Shown: piece after piece, positions 12,501 to 25,426 of the stretch
How the letters are laid out: every line of letters starts with the position of its first letter
Position numbering within the stretch: the first letter of the stretch is position 1
NCBI GenBank assembly: GCA_002104895.1
Contig: MCFG01000071.1
Span: forward strand, 1 to 64,000
Direction of reading: 5' to 3'
DNA length: 64,000 bases
Origin: Anaeromyces robustus
Lineage: Eukaryota; Neocallimastigomycota; Neocallimastigomycetes; Neocallimastigales; Neocallimastigaceae
Notes under the pieces: generated by a model
What the model was told of the DNA's origin: nothing
What the model saw: only the letters and a program-made list of their open reading frames with translations
The model's database searches: none
Program-made: the position numbers and the translations under genes

Positions 12501-12852
12501 TGGTTTATTATAAGATGAAATAAAAAAAAAATAATATAATTAAATAAAACTTTACTAATAATTTAAAATTTCAATAATTAATAATTGATATATTAATGTA
12601 TATAATATTATTATTATTAAAAAAAAATAAAAAAAAAAATAAAAAATAGGTATATATAAGATTTTCTTTTTTTTTTTCTTAAAGTAAAAGAAAAAAAAAA
12701 TAAGAAAATCTTAATTAATAATATTCAAATGAAAATAATAATAATAATAATAATAAATAAAAAAACCCTTCATTGCTTTTAAAATTTCGTTTTGTTGACT
12801 TTTTTTTTTGTAATTATTTTTAATCTTCTTTATAACATTTTTATAAAAGAAA
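9579..12852. other. Gene-free AT-rich stretch
   Basis: About 3.3 kb without a supported coding region on either strand. It contains homopolymer runs, short AT repeats and one imperfect hairpin (10434-10513). No exon-like segment is recognisable. Confidence 0.65.
10434..10513. repeat. Imperfect inverted repeat, arms about 35 bp
   Basis: The left arm (10434-10468) begins TGTCTTTTTTTAATAG and ends GATATCAT. The reverse complement of the right arm (10480-10513) begins TGTCTTTTTTAATGG and ends AATATCAT. About 28 of 34 positions match across an 11-base loop. The right arm includes TTATCCAGCC, a relatively G+C-rich patch in this desert. Confidence 0.6.
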
Positions 12853-14626
12853 TTAAAGTAGAATATATAGAACTAAAAAAACATTCATTAAAATAAGTGA
12901 TAATTTCTTTCCATGAGATGAGAATGAACCATTTGTTGTTAACAAAAAATCTATATCTTTAGCAAAAATTTTATTTGCTTTTGAAGTGGCATGAAGATTA
13001 TCTGTCCATATATAATCTTCTATATCTGGATATTGTGATTTTAAACTATTATAAGTATCATTATGTATTAAAAAATTATATTTTTGATAATTATTTATAA
13101 TATATTGAAATTCATCCTTAATATTATAAATAATAACGTTGGTATCGTTATGAAGACCATAGAAATTTAAGGAATTTTTATAAAGTCGATCATTAAATCG
13201 AAGATAACTTTTTTTAATATCATTTTTATCCGTATCATTAAAATTGGGCATTTCATCTAAAGCTTGTAAATTTAAAAATAAAAAGTTTCTTCCACCACTT
13301 TCATAAACTCCTTCTAATGTTTCAAAAAGGGTATCTACTATAGAATCAATCGTTTCATTAATTCTTTTTTTATATTTTGTATGGTCAATAATCAACATAT
13401 CATTAGTTCCTATCCAATATGCAAATAATGTATCATTACTATTCCATGCATTTTCAAAAATTTTTCCTTTAGTCATTTTATCAAGGAAAAATCCATATTG
13501 ATCTAAATATGTAAAATTTTGAATTGGGACTGTTAAATTATTAATTGAAGGACTTCTTGATTTTTCTTTCGATATTCTTAATTTATATAAATATATATAT
13601 GTATATAAATAGATATATGTAGATATGTATATGTATATATTATTAATTAATAACTATTATTATTCGTTCATTATTATATTTATTATAATTTATTATTTAT
13701 CATTAATATTATTTATTATTATTATTATTGTTATTGTTGTTAGGAGTATTACTATTACTATTATTTATTATTAATTATTTATTATCTATTATTTATTATT
13801 TCTATTATTTATTATTATATATCTTTTATTATTTATTATTTATTATTTATTAAATATTTACTATTTTATAATAATAATACTACTGTTAATAATAATACTA
13901 ATAATAATAATAGTAAAAATGAATAATAAATAAATTATTATATCATTACTAATTTTTATTAATTATTGTTATTATTTGAAATATTTGTTCTTTTAATATT
14001 AATTCATTCATATATATATATTTTAATATATAAAAATTATTTTTTTTTTTAAATTTACATTTTGTCATCAATAACAGATCCTGTAACAGCAAAATCCCAT
14101 AATTTCATATGATTTATTTTTGCTAATTGTATTGGCCAATTATCACCATTTGATAAGTTCTTTATTATTATTATTATTATTATTGTTATTATTATTATTT
14201 TATTTTATTTTATGTTATATACATTTAATATTATTTAAATTAGTATAATTAATTGAATTTTCATAAAATTTTTTTTATCTAAAAATAATTATATTTACCT
14301 GCCCTGTATAAGTCATATCTGTAAAATTTGTATGAACAGAAGATAAAGAATCACTATCAAAAATATATATAATTATTATTATTATTGTTATTATTAAATT
14401 CCTTTTTATTTTATTTTATTTAATTTTATTTTATTTTTAAATGTATATTAATATATATTACTATAAAAGGTATATACCCAAAAACAATTAAATTCTTCAT
14501 TGATTTATAGTCAAACACTGTTATATTTGATAAATATACTATTGAAGTTTCATGACCTTCTAAAAAAGCTACAACTTTATAAAGTAATATAGCTATGACA
14601 TATCCAAAATGTAATAAATACTTCAT
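12853..14626 (-). CDS. Secreted GDSL/SGNH-family esterase, 4 exons
   Basis: Exons 14626-14478, 14353-14299, 14159-14059 and 13576-12853 join without frame break to 342 aa. Introns have GTATAT, GTAAAT and GTAAAT donors. Residues 1-24 are a signal peptide. Block I, VFGDSLSS with Ser52, is created exactly across the first exon junction. Block II-like DFAVTGSV lies near residues 90-97, block III IGTND at 157-161, and the DxxH block WTDNLH has Asp294 and His297. This gives a complete Ser-Asp-His triad. The hydrophobic tail after a short basic spacer (GKKLSLILMNVFLVLYILL) suggests a GPI anchor or membrane tether. The family hydrolyses esters; in gut fungi such enzymes often act on acetylated plant polymers, but the substrate here is not shown by sequence. 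Confidence 0.9.
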
Positions 14627-15949
14627 TTTTCTTTATATATATATTTTTAATTTAATTAACTAATTACAATATTAAATTTTAATATTCTATTATTAGATAT
14701 TATATAATATTAAATGTTTTAAATCTTCATTATATATAATAGTATTATATTTAATACATTTAATATAATTAATAAGATAAATAATAATTTATGAAAAAAA
14801 ATTTCCAATATATCATAATTTTTTGCTCTTTATATATTCGTTTTAAAAATGTTTAATGTTTCATATGTTTTTTTTTAATTTTTTTTATTTTTTTACTTTT
14901 TACTTTTTTTGATTTAATAATTTTTTTTTTAATTTATTATATTAAATCTTAAAAAAAATTTTTTTATATTCATATTTATAAATAAATGTAATTATTAATA
15001 AGTATTTATTATATATTATAATATATTAATAATAAATAGAATATTTTATTAAATAATATTAAATAAATCTTTTTTAATTTAAAATTTTTACTATTTAAAT
15101 AATTTAATATTTTTATTTTTATTTTAATTTTTTTTTTTCTTTTTTTTATATTTTTTTTATATTATTTTATTTTATTTCTATTATTATTTTTATTATTATT
15201 TTTATTATTATTATTTTTTATTTTTATTTTCTTTACGTAATTTAAAGTTTATATATTGTTTATACATTATAAAAATTGTTTTGTTATCAATACATAATTA
15301 ATTATTATTATTTTTAATTAAAAATAAAATGTAATCTATTTTTCTTTCTTATTCCATAATTATTTTCATTTGGTAGTTTTTTTTTTTTTTAAATTTTTAC
15401 TAAAATTAGTATAATGAATAAATGATTAATTTATTAATAATAATAAAAATTTTACATAAAAATAAAAAAAAAAAAAAATGAAGAATACTCATTAATTTTT
15501 TTTTATTGTAATAATAAAATGATTATAGTAATTATTTAATTTTTTTTTTATGAGTATTTTTATGGTAAATGTTGATTTTATATAGAATGAATTGAAATAA
15601 ATCTAATATTTATCTTAATATTCAATAATCATGATTTTTTTGATTTAATATTACATTTTATTTAAATATATAATATTACTCCTTATCGTTTATCATGGAT
15701 ACGCAAAGACAATTCCATGCTTGAACACCTGTTTATTGTTGCTACTTGTACAAATAATATATATATATATATAATAAAATTCTTATATTCCATATTAAAT
15801 ATTATGAAGTTACATATATTATATATATTATATATATAAAACTATTATTATTAAAAATAATAATGAAATAAATAAATAAATATTAAATAATATTTAATAT
15901 ATATATAATTTATTATTATCATCATTTTTTTTTTTAACTATTAAATCCT

Positions 15950-15968
15950 TTGGTGTATCATACACCAA
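15950..15968. repeat. 19-bp perfect palindrome
   Basis: TTGGTGTAT-C-ATACACCAA, perfect apart from the central base, in a stretch otherwise dominated by A and T. It could be a factor-binding site or chance. Confidence 0.6.
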
Positions 15969-17023
15969 TAATTAAATCAGTTTATTAAAGTATTATTTTA
16001 TTTATTAATATATGATAAATTCAAATTATTATAGTTTTGTACAAAAAAAAAAAAAAAAAAAAAACTTTAATAACTATTTAAAGATTTTTTAACAACCTTT
16101 AAATTTAAATAATAAAAAATATAAATAAATACGTTGTTCATTGAATTATTGTTTTTTATGTTATAAAATACATATTAAAACTCTATATAAATTTCTTATC
16201 TATCATTAATTAATATAGAATTTTGATGGATGTTTTTTTTTATATTATAATCGATCAAAATATCGATATCACTATTAGAAATATAATATTAGAACCTATA
16301 TTACAAGTATAGATATTAATGAAATGATATTCAATATTTAAAATGTCTAACCGAATATTATTAAGTTTAAAAATGTCATAATAATATATTTAAATTAATA
16401 ATTAATAATAGAGAATTACAGGAAATACTAGATTTTTTTACTACTTAGTTCAAAAATTTTTAATTATAGATTTATTGTTATTATTATTTTAATATATTAT
16501 TTATTTATTTATTATTTATAGTTATTATTAATTTATAGTTATTATTTATAGTTATTACTCACAATATAGATTAATAATTATGATATAAAATAAATAATTA
16601 ATATTTATTATTTTGTAAAAATATATTTTTAAATTAGAACCATAAATTTTTGGGACTGTTCTACATTCAACAACTTTATAATTTAATTGTTTATATTTAA
16701 ATAATATATTAATTTTTAATAAAAAATAAAAATTGAAAAAGCATTGAAAAAGCATAATATAAAATAAACTGAATTATAAAAATATGCAATAAATTTATAC
16801 ATTAATCAATAAAGAAATTTTTAAATTTTTTTATTTAAACATCTAAATTACCAGTAAATAATAATAATAATCAAAAAGAAATATAATAATATAAATAAGT
16901 CACTATTTGAACCATTTAATTATATATATTTTTATTCAGAAAACATGAAAATCAAAAGAATATTTATTTATCCATATCATATTTATTGTTATATTTATGT
17001 CATTATATTCTTTATATATATTA

Positions 17024-17131
17024 TATAAATATATATATAGATGGAAGCTTATACTGATTTCTATTGAAAATTACACCAAAACTTAACATCTGAAATGCCA
17101 ATAAAAAAATTCTGAAATACAAAAACTTCAT
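17024..17131 (-). pseudogene. Possible relic exon with signal peptide
   Basis: An open frame starting at 17131 on the minus strand reads MKFLYFRIFLLAFQMLSFGV and then IFNRNQYKLPS before entering TA repeats. This has the shape of a secretion signal. A potential donor GTATAAG follows the IFNRN codons, but no convincing second exon was found. It may be the surviving first exon of a decayed secreted-protein gene. The family is not recognised. Confidence 0.3.
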
Positions 17132-17375
17132 AATGAAGTAAAGGAATTAAAAATAAATAGTTAAAAGATTTTAAGACTGTATAAAAGTATAAAAAGTAGA
17201 TTATTTATAGCATAAATAATATTTCATTAATGATTAATCATTTTTTTATATAATTAATTACTATAAAAAATTTATCTATACTTTAGAAAATCGAATACTT
17301 TTATTGTTGATATTATTAGAAAAAAAAGGAAAATAAAAATAATAAATAAAATTGTAATCTTTATAAAATAATAAT

Positions 17376-17376
<1 letters not shown>

Positions 17377-17435
<59 letters not shown>

Positions 17436-17545
17436 TAATAATAATAATAATAGTAATAATAATATATAATAAACAATAAATCAAATATAATAATAATAAA
17501 TAATAATAATAAGTAATAATAATAATAATAATAAATAATAATGAT
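17377..17545. repeat. (AAT)n microsatellite
   Basis: AAT/TAA array with a few AAATAAT and AGT interruptions. Overlapping Tyr/Ile/Leu-rich open frames are repeat translations. Confidence 0.9.
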
Positions 17546-18044
17546 AAATAATAATAACAATAATTGATAGTAATATAAAAAAAACAAATTATTATTAATG
17601 ATATTATAATAATCAAATTGTAATTATTAATAATGAATTATTAATAATTATTAATAATGTTTTTAAATATTATTAATTATTAATATTTAAATATATAAAT
17701 AAATATATATATATATATTATAATTATAATGTAATATATAGATGTAAAGAATTTAAAATTAAAAAAAAAAAAAAAAAAACAATTTGTAAATTAATATTTA
17801 AAAATATAAATTAAATTTTTTTTTTTTTTAAAAAAACAAAAATATTTTAATATTAATATATACACCAATTTTGAAAAAAATATATATATAAACATTGAAT
17901 TAACATTTATAATTTGAAATCTATAATATTTTTCTTTTAATAATTATATAATTATAATTTATTAATTTCTCTTAAAATAAAAAAATAATACAAAACACAT
18001 AGACACAGATATACACACACACAAAAAAAAAAAAAAAAGAAAAA

Positions 18045-18794
18045 ATGAAATTGCTAAATAAATTTATATTTTTATTTATTATATCAACTACTACTGTTTT
18101 TTCCTATAATTTAAACACCTTATTAGCAACAAAAGATTATCATTTATTAAATAAAGACATTGAAGATGAAGAAATGATAAAAGTTATTAAGAAATGTGAA
18201 GATGGTTTAGCAAAGTATGAAAAATGTCTATATGGTTCTGATAAATTTACAAGAGACAATATTGATGATTTTTGTAATACTTTTAATAGTGAAAGATGTC
18301 AAAATTTTTATAAATCTCCAATAGAAACAATACCTATTTGTAAAGAAATACCAAAAGAATTACAAAATACATTTAATGAAATGTTTTCTTTAAGTTATCC
18401 TTCCATGAAATTTTTCTGTCAAAAAGATGAAAATGGTAATTTATGTCCAATGGTTGAATATGAACTTTCTGAAAGTAATAATAAATATGATGATACTAAG
18501 AGTAATAAAAATAAAAATAATAAAAAGAGAGTTTCAGAAGAAATAGTATTATTAATGAAAGTAGTTAAACAAACTTGTAAATCAGAAATATGTAAAGAAG
18601 CAGCTTTAAATTTATATAATACATTAAATGAATCTATGGATATTGAAGATGCAATTCTTAGTGAAGATCATAAAGCAATGGAAAATAATAAAATTATTAT
18701 GAATATATTAAGAGTATTAAAGTCAAAAAATTGTTCACGTGACATGGATCAAAAATTTAAAAAACATCAAAAAAAAATGCAAGGAGATTTATGA
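18045..18794 (+). CDS. Cysteine-rich secreted protein, unknown function
   Basis: 249 aa, single exon. Residues 1-20 are a clear signal peptide (MKLLNKFIFLFIISTTTVFS). The mature part has ten cysteines (51, 61, 77, 85, 99, 125, 134, 178, 183, 230), an even number compatible with five disulfides. A lysine/asparagine-rich, probably unstructured linker at about 144-162 separates two cysteine-bearing segments. The C-terminus is basic (KKHQKKMQ). No catalytic motif or known domain is recognised. The ATG follows an A-rich leader. The last codons and the following UTR are part of a 153-bp tandem duplication. It could be a small secreted effector- or wall-associated protein, but that is speculation. 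Confidence 0.8.
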   Translation: MKLLNKFIFLFIISTTTVFSYNLNTLLATKDYHLLNKDIEDEEMIKVIKKCEDGLAKYEKCLYGSDKFTRDNIDDFCNTFNSERCQNFYKSPIETIPICKEIPKELQNTFNEMFSLSYPSMKFFCQKDENGNLCPMVEYELSESNNKYDDTKSNKNKNNKKRVSEEIVLLMKVVKQTCKSEICKEAALNLYNTLNESMDIEDAILSEDHKAMENNKIIMNILRVLKSKNCSRDMDQKFKKHQKKMQGDL

Positions 18795-19067
18795 GAATAA
18801 TAAAAGAAAAAAAAAGTAAAACAGAAAAATAAAAGAATATCTATATAATATTTAAACAAAAGAATAATTAATAGAATTATTTATACAAAAAAATTTTTTT
18901 TTTAAAAATGATTTAAACATAAAAAAAAAATGCAAGGAGATTTATGAGAATAATAAAAGAAAAAAAAAGTAAAACAGAAAAATAAAAGAATATCTATATA
19001 ATATTTAAACAAAAGAATAATTAATAGAATTATTTATACAAAAAAATTTTTTTTTTAAAAATGATTT
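18772..19067. repeat. Tandem duplication (153-bp period) across the 3' end of the preceding gene
   Basis: The segment beginning AAAAAAATGCAAGGAG and ending AAAAATGATTTA occurs at about 18772-18913 and again about 153 bases later, at 18925-19067. The copies are nearly identical. The second carries a duplicate of the last codons and stop (KKMQGDL-stop), now in the 3' UTR. Confidence 0.9.
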
Positions 19068-20277
19068 ATATGAAAAAATTTTTCATAAATAAGAAATAGT
19101 AAAAAAAAAAGTAGTAAAGTAGTATTTTTTTAATACAAATGAAAATAAAAATTATAATAAAGATGGTTATATATAATTTTTTTTTTTTTTAACTATGAGA
19201 AACAAAATGTAATATAAAGAAAACAAATCAATATATAAATAAGTTAATTAAGTAATATTTAAAGGTATATAGTAAACTTATATTTTATTATGTACATTAA
19301 AAAAAAAATAATAAATAAACCCACATCAATTTATGATGAATAGATAATTTTAAAAAAAAAAGAATATATATTTATATAATAACATATATATAATATTTAG
19401 TTATCATTAATTTTTTGTTATGTTTTTATTGTTTATTTTATTTAATATTTGCTTTATTATTTTTATTTTTATATTTTTTTTATATTTTTTTTTCATTTTA
19501 TTTTTTTATCCTTTAATTTATATCTATAGATTTTATTTTTATTTTATTACTTTATTATTATATATATAATAATAAAAAATAGATTTTCCTCTCTATTACT
19601 TTATTATTATATATATGTAATAAAGAATAATAATAATAAAAAAAGATAATTGTTTTTTATTTTTGAAATTAATATATCTAAAAAGGAAATATAATTTTTA
19701 TAGTTATATTAAAAAAAAAAAAATATTCTTATATATATATATATAAATAATTTTTTTTATTTTTTTATTTATTATTATTATTATTATTTTTACATTAGAG
19801 GATAAATAGATTTTCTTTATATATTTTATTTATTATATTTATTTTAATTTTATTTTTATATTTATATTTATTTTTATACTTATTTTTATACTTTTTATAT
19901 TTATTCTTTTTTTTTTTTTTTGTTTTTTTGTTTTCTTTTTTTCTTTTTTTTTTTTTTTTTGTATGTATAATATTTTTTTGATTGCTACTTTTATTTGTAT
20001 TATTTAATTTACTTTGATTTCATATTTTGTTTTTAAAGTGTAACTTTTTTTTTTTTTTTTTAATTTTTTTTTTAGAAAAAAATAAAAATATAAAAGAAAA
20101 GGTTGATAGGAAAAAAAAAATAGGGATATAAACAATTATATATTATATAAAAATATATAAAACAAAAAAAAAAAAAAAAAAAAAAAAAATTTTTTTTCTT
20201 TCTGTTAATTGTTTTTTCTTTTCTTTTCTTTTCTTTTTAAATTTTTTTTATTTTTATTTTTTTTTTTAAATTTAAAC
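19068..20277. other. Convergent intergenic region, AT-rich
   Basis: This lies between the 3' ends of the secreted-protein gene (plus) and PFK (minus). It contains many poly-A, poly-T and TTTTATT stretches and no supported gene. Confidence 0.7.
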
Positions 20278-22403
20278 TTAAACATTATTACGGTTCTTTA
20301 ATAAATCAACCTTTTCATCTTCCTCTTCATCAAAGTAATCATATTTAGATAACATATAAATTAATTTCTTATAACCCATCCACCAGGCTTTCTTACCCTT
20401 ACGATGTTTCATATCTGTTTCACTAGCTAAATGTTCTACTGAAGTGAAAACGGTTTCAGCACCACGAATACCAATAACACATGCTGATTCTGGATCAGAT
20501 GTGTAAACATTTGGATATCTTTCAGTATCTGGTTGTGGTCTATTAAATTGTGGAGTACCTGGAATATTGTGTTCTTTTTTACTATTAACAGAAGCAAATG
20601 CCTTTTGTTCAATCCAATCAACACATTTAACAGCTTGTCTAACAGCACGAATTCTATCTAATGGTGTTGGAATACCACCTTGTTGAAGGTGACCAAGTAC
20701 TGCAGTACGTGAATCAAAGAGACCCTTACCTTCTTCCTTAAGAATTGCTGAAATAACATCGGTAGTATAAGTTTTACTGGCACATTCATTACGAAGAATT
20801 AATCTACCTTCATTTGGAATACCTTTAGCATCTTCTTCACGATAACGTCTAATCATATGACGGATATCTCTTTGAAGCATATCTAAAGTAATACCTTCTT
20901 CTGGAATATAGGCACAAGTAGCACCAGCAGCTAAACCACCAACAACAGCTAAATAACCACAATGACCACCTTGAACTTCAACAACAAAGACACGTTTACG
21001 TGAAGCACTAGCAGAAAGTTTAATACGATCACAAGCTTCAACAATTGCATTAATAGCGGTATCAGAACCTAAAGAATATTCAGTACCTGGAACATTATTG
21101 GAAACAGTAGCTGGAATTTGAACCATTGGAATACAGAAAGATGGATAAATATTTCTACATTGAGCTAAAGTAAGAATACTACTATAAGCTTCAAAACCAC
21201 CAATAATAATTAAACCTTGTAACTTAAGTTTTTGGAAATGATAGGCAACAATACCGGCATCAATATAGTCACTTGAATTGAAATACTTTAATGGTCCATT
21301 ATTGGAAACTGGAAGAGGTTGAACACGGTTAGTACCTAATTCGGAACCACCACGAGTGGTCCAACCACTAACTTCTTGCCAAGAAAGAACTTCAGATTGA
21401 CCCTTTGAAAGACCAGTGAAACCATTGTAAATACCAATTGGAATATGACCTCTATTAAGACATAATCTAACAGCAGCTCTAGTAGCAGCATTCATACCAC
21501 CAGCTGGAGCACCAACATGCATAATACCAATTCTTAATTTACCTGCACGTTCATATTTACCTTTATATAAATCATATAAAGTACTTTCAACATAGGCATT
21601 ATAAGCATCCTTGAAATCAGGATCACGTAATTCCATAGCCTTATTAAAATCTTTTTTGGATACAGCTTCACTAACAGAATGAGTTAATGAAACAGCTTCC
21701 ATTAATGGAATTGAAGTAATCTTGTTTTGTTGAATACCAATCATTGGAGATGGAGTATCTGGAGTAGATCTTAAAACTGCTTTAATAGCTTCATCACTTT
21801 GAATAGTAGCTAAATATCTATCATAAGCACTTGGAGCACCACCTCTTTGAACGTGACCTAAAGTAGTGACACGAGTATCTAAACCTAAACGCTTTTCAAT
21901 AACTTCTTTAACATAATTAGCTTTAATTGGGTTTAATTGACGATCAATAGCACCTTCACATACAACAATAATGTTCTTTCTGTTACCCTTTTCACGTTGA
22001 GTTTGAATAATTTCACACATTTCATCTTCCCATTCACCTTCAGTAGAAATAATTGGTGGTGGTCTTTCTGGAAGGAAAGTCCAATCAGCACCAACAGCAA
22101 TAGCAGCCATTAAACCAAGCCAACCACAATGTCTACCCATAACTTCGACGACGAAACATCTTTGGTGAGAAATAGCTGTTGAGACTAAAGAGTCAAGAGC
22201 TTCACAAATTCTATGTAATGAAGTATTAGCACCAATAGTTAAATCTAATACCATTTAACAAGTTTCAAATAAAAAAAATGTTTCATAATTATTAAAATTA
22301 TAGCAATAAAGATTATTGATTTATATATTAATAATATAAATAATATAAACAATAAGGATAATAAGACATATATATATATATATATATCATAATATATAAA
22401 TAT

Positions 22404-22440
<37 letters not shown>

Positions 22441-23703
22441 CAGTTAATATATATATATAATTTAATATAATAATGAAATATTATTAAATATATAGATATA
22501 TATAAAATTTAAATAATGAAATATTAATATATATTTATATTTACCGGTTGCAGCCATATCATTATCAATAGAACCAACCATACCAACAATAGTAAGGTTT
22601 CTGTATTTTTCACCTTCTTCTTCTGAAATTTGATCTTAAGAAAGAAATATATATAAAAATATTTATATATATGTTATTGATATTTATATTATATTTATAT
22701 TATGCTAGTTATTATTATTATTATATAATTATATTTTAATAATTTTATAAATTAAAAATAAAAAATTTACTTGAACTAAGTAATTCATCAACATAAGTCT
22801 TCCATTCAGCTCTTAAAAGATCAGCACCAGTTAAACTACCATCACCACCAACAACAACTAAGGCATCAATACCATTTTTAATAAGGTTTAAGGCAGCTTG
22901 TAATCTACCTTCCTTGGTTCTAAAAGCAACACATCTAGCAGTACCAATAACAGTACCACCCTAATAATGGTAAATATTATTTATATATTAAAAATTAAAA
23001 TTATATTTATTAAAATAAAATAATTTATATGAAATTAATCTATTATAATCTTATCCCATATTATTATATGACTATTTATATATATATATATATAAAATAT
23101 TTACCAAAGACATTAATCCTCTAACATCATCCCATCCTGCTTTTTTAATTTTATCACCACCATCAACAAGACCTTGGTAACCTTCGAAAATTAAATATGG
23201 AATACAACCACGAGCTAAAGCACATCTAACTGTAGCTCTTACAGCACAATTCATACCTGATGAATCACCACCACTAGTCATAATACCAATCTTTTTCTTT
23301 TGAGAAGAAGTTCTATCAATATTTATAGCTTCAGTACTAATATTAAGGGCCTTAAATCTTTCTGATGTTAATGAGTTATCGAGAGCATCAGTTAATGGAG
23401 TTTCCTTATTATCAAAAACAATAAGATTTAAGAGTGGATCATAAACAAATAATTGAGTATAAATCTTATCTGAACCTGTAATTGGGAATGAATGTTTACA
23501 GAATGGTTGTCCCATTTTTTTAAATGTTGTTTCAATTTCCTAAAAAAATTAAAAAAATTGGAAAATATTATGATTATAAATTAAAATATATTTTAATATT
23601 TTAATAAAAATAATTGTTTATCTATAAGACTAAGACTATAATTGATATACAATAATATTATTTAAGCAATTTTAATTCATAATATATTATATTCGAAAAT
23701 ATA

Positions 23704-23742
<39 letters not shown>

Positions 23743-24168
23743 TATAATTACATTTAAATTATTTGAAATTAATGAAAGGAAAGTAGCTTCATTTTGAATT
23801 TGTTGAGTAGATAAAAGTTTAAGTTTGTTTTCATAGGAAGCAGTAAATTCAGCAACAGCAAAATCAACTTGTATAGCAAGAACAACACGAATCTTAATAT
23901 CACTAAGTTCTTGATTAGTTTTAAGATAAAGCCAACATTCTTCAGTAACAGATTTATTATCTCCAACTGGAGTTTCAGCATTATCATCAGTAGTTTCATT
24001 ACTAATATTTGTTGGCCATATTTCAGTTACAGATGGACCTAATGCATCATTGTTAAATCCGGTAATAGTTTTGAATCCTAATGAAATATAAAATTCAATA
24101 ACTGCTTTGTATAACTGCAAATTTGGTGCAGATATCGTTAAATGTGAAATACCAGTAATTGCAGACAT
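20278..24168 (-). CDS. ATP-dependent 6-phosphofructokinase, fungal long form with glyoxalase-like N-terminus, 5 exons
   Basis: Exons 24168-23752, 23539-23105, 22960-22771, 22634-22545 and 22244-20278 join in frame to 1032 aa. It phosphorylates fructose 6-phosphate, the committed step of glycolysis, in the cytosol. Residues 1 to about 200 resemble the glyoxalase-like N-terminal domain of yeast PFK subunits. The catalytic half has GGDSSGMN (229-236), [10 protein letters not shown], and SIDND with Asp371 as probable proton acceptor. The second half repeats the fold with [19 protein letters not shown] and QGGHCGY, as in the regulatory half of eukaryotic PFK. An in-frame ATG at 22252-22254 is intronic: the true acceptor (TATTAG) lies just inside it and restores the conserved Asp after the MAAT residues. 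Intron 4 holds a 35-base poly-A run. Confidence 0.96.
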
Positions 24169-24850
24169 TTCCGCCTTTATATATTATTATATTATTATTA
24201 CTTCTTATGACAAATATACTTTTACTGTAATAATTATTATATTCTCTCTTTTTTTTGTTTTGAAAAAGTAAAAAAAAAAAATTATATAGAGATAATAAAA
24301 TAATAAATAAATTATTAGTATATTAGCATAATTTATGTAAAAATTTATATATTTATATTATTATCGAAATAAAATAGAATAAAATAAAATAATATATTTT
24401 TGAGAAATTGATCATAATATAATAAATAACTCAATGTTAATTCTTTTTACATAAACTGAATAAGAGAGTAAAAATTTAGTATGATATTTTCATTCGTTGT
24501 TAAAATATTTTTTTTCTATTAATAATATATTTATTAAATTGATAATTAAATTGCATACAATGTATTCCTTGTTGAGATATTCATATAGTAATAAATTTTA
24601 AAAGAAAAATATTCATTATATACTTAAACTTTTTATAAATTATTAAAAAATTAATTGCTTTATTATTTTTTTTATAAAATGTTTATACCATCTTTATTCA
24701 TAGATCATCTTTATTCTAAAATTTTAAATTTTTATTATCAATTGTTTTCTAATTATATTAATTATTATTATATATATGCATGTTTAGTTAAAAAAAAAAT
24801 AATTTTTCAGGTATTTTGAATTTTGAACTTTTAAGTTAACATCCATTTGT

Positions 24851-24893
<43 letters not shown>

Positions 24894-25394
24894 ATTATAT
24901 TTATATTAAATAATTATATTAAATAATTATATATATATTATTATTCAATGGTATTTTGTTTTCTCAATTTTAAATACTTTTTTAATGAAATTCTTTTTTT
25001 TTTTTTTGAATTTTAAAATTTGAATATTACTTCAATGACTGACTCAAAGAAGATTTATTATTAAATTATTATTGTTTTTTCTTTGTAAATTTAAAGCAAG
25101 AATGCTGATTCAATTTCTCTCTCTTTTTTTTTGTGTAATTATTAAATTAAAAAAAAAAAAGTATATATATAGTTTAAAAAAAAATACAAGAATTCATTAC
25201 ATATTATTTCTATTTTATTTGAGTGAATTATATAGATATATATAGATATAATAATAATTATATAGTATTAAAATAAAAAAATAATAAATATAAATAAGAA
25301 AAATTACTTTAACGCTTAAAAAGAAAAGAAAGAAAAAAAATTTTTTTATTTAATAAATAATAATGTTTAATTTACAAATTTTTTTCGTTTTTTT

Positions 25395-25426
<32 letters not shown>

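Larger units (their letters stand above)
14627..18044. other. Intergenic, with possible gene relics on the minus strand
   Basis: No intact gene is seen. It contains a compositionally complex island at 15680-15760, a 19-bp palindrome (15950-15968), a short open frame at 16555-16755 including KVVECRTVPKIYGS, a signal-peptide-like open frame starting at 17131 (minus), and an (AAT)n array at 17377-17545. The last 300 bases are the AT-rich 5' flank of the gene at 18045. Confidence 0.5.

Noticed and set aside
17041-17200. Plus-strand coding-like patch (MEAYTDFY, LHNEVKELKINS)
   Set aside because: It needs several frameshifts, whereas the minus strand of the same DNA gives one open signal-peptide-like frame; neither is firm.
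22252-22254. ATG at the head of the long PFK open frame as the gene start
   Set aside because: It lies inside intron 4. The upstream exons encode the rest of the catalytic half and the phase matches at the TATTAG acceptor.
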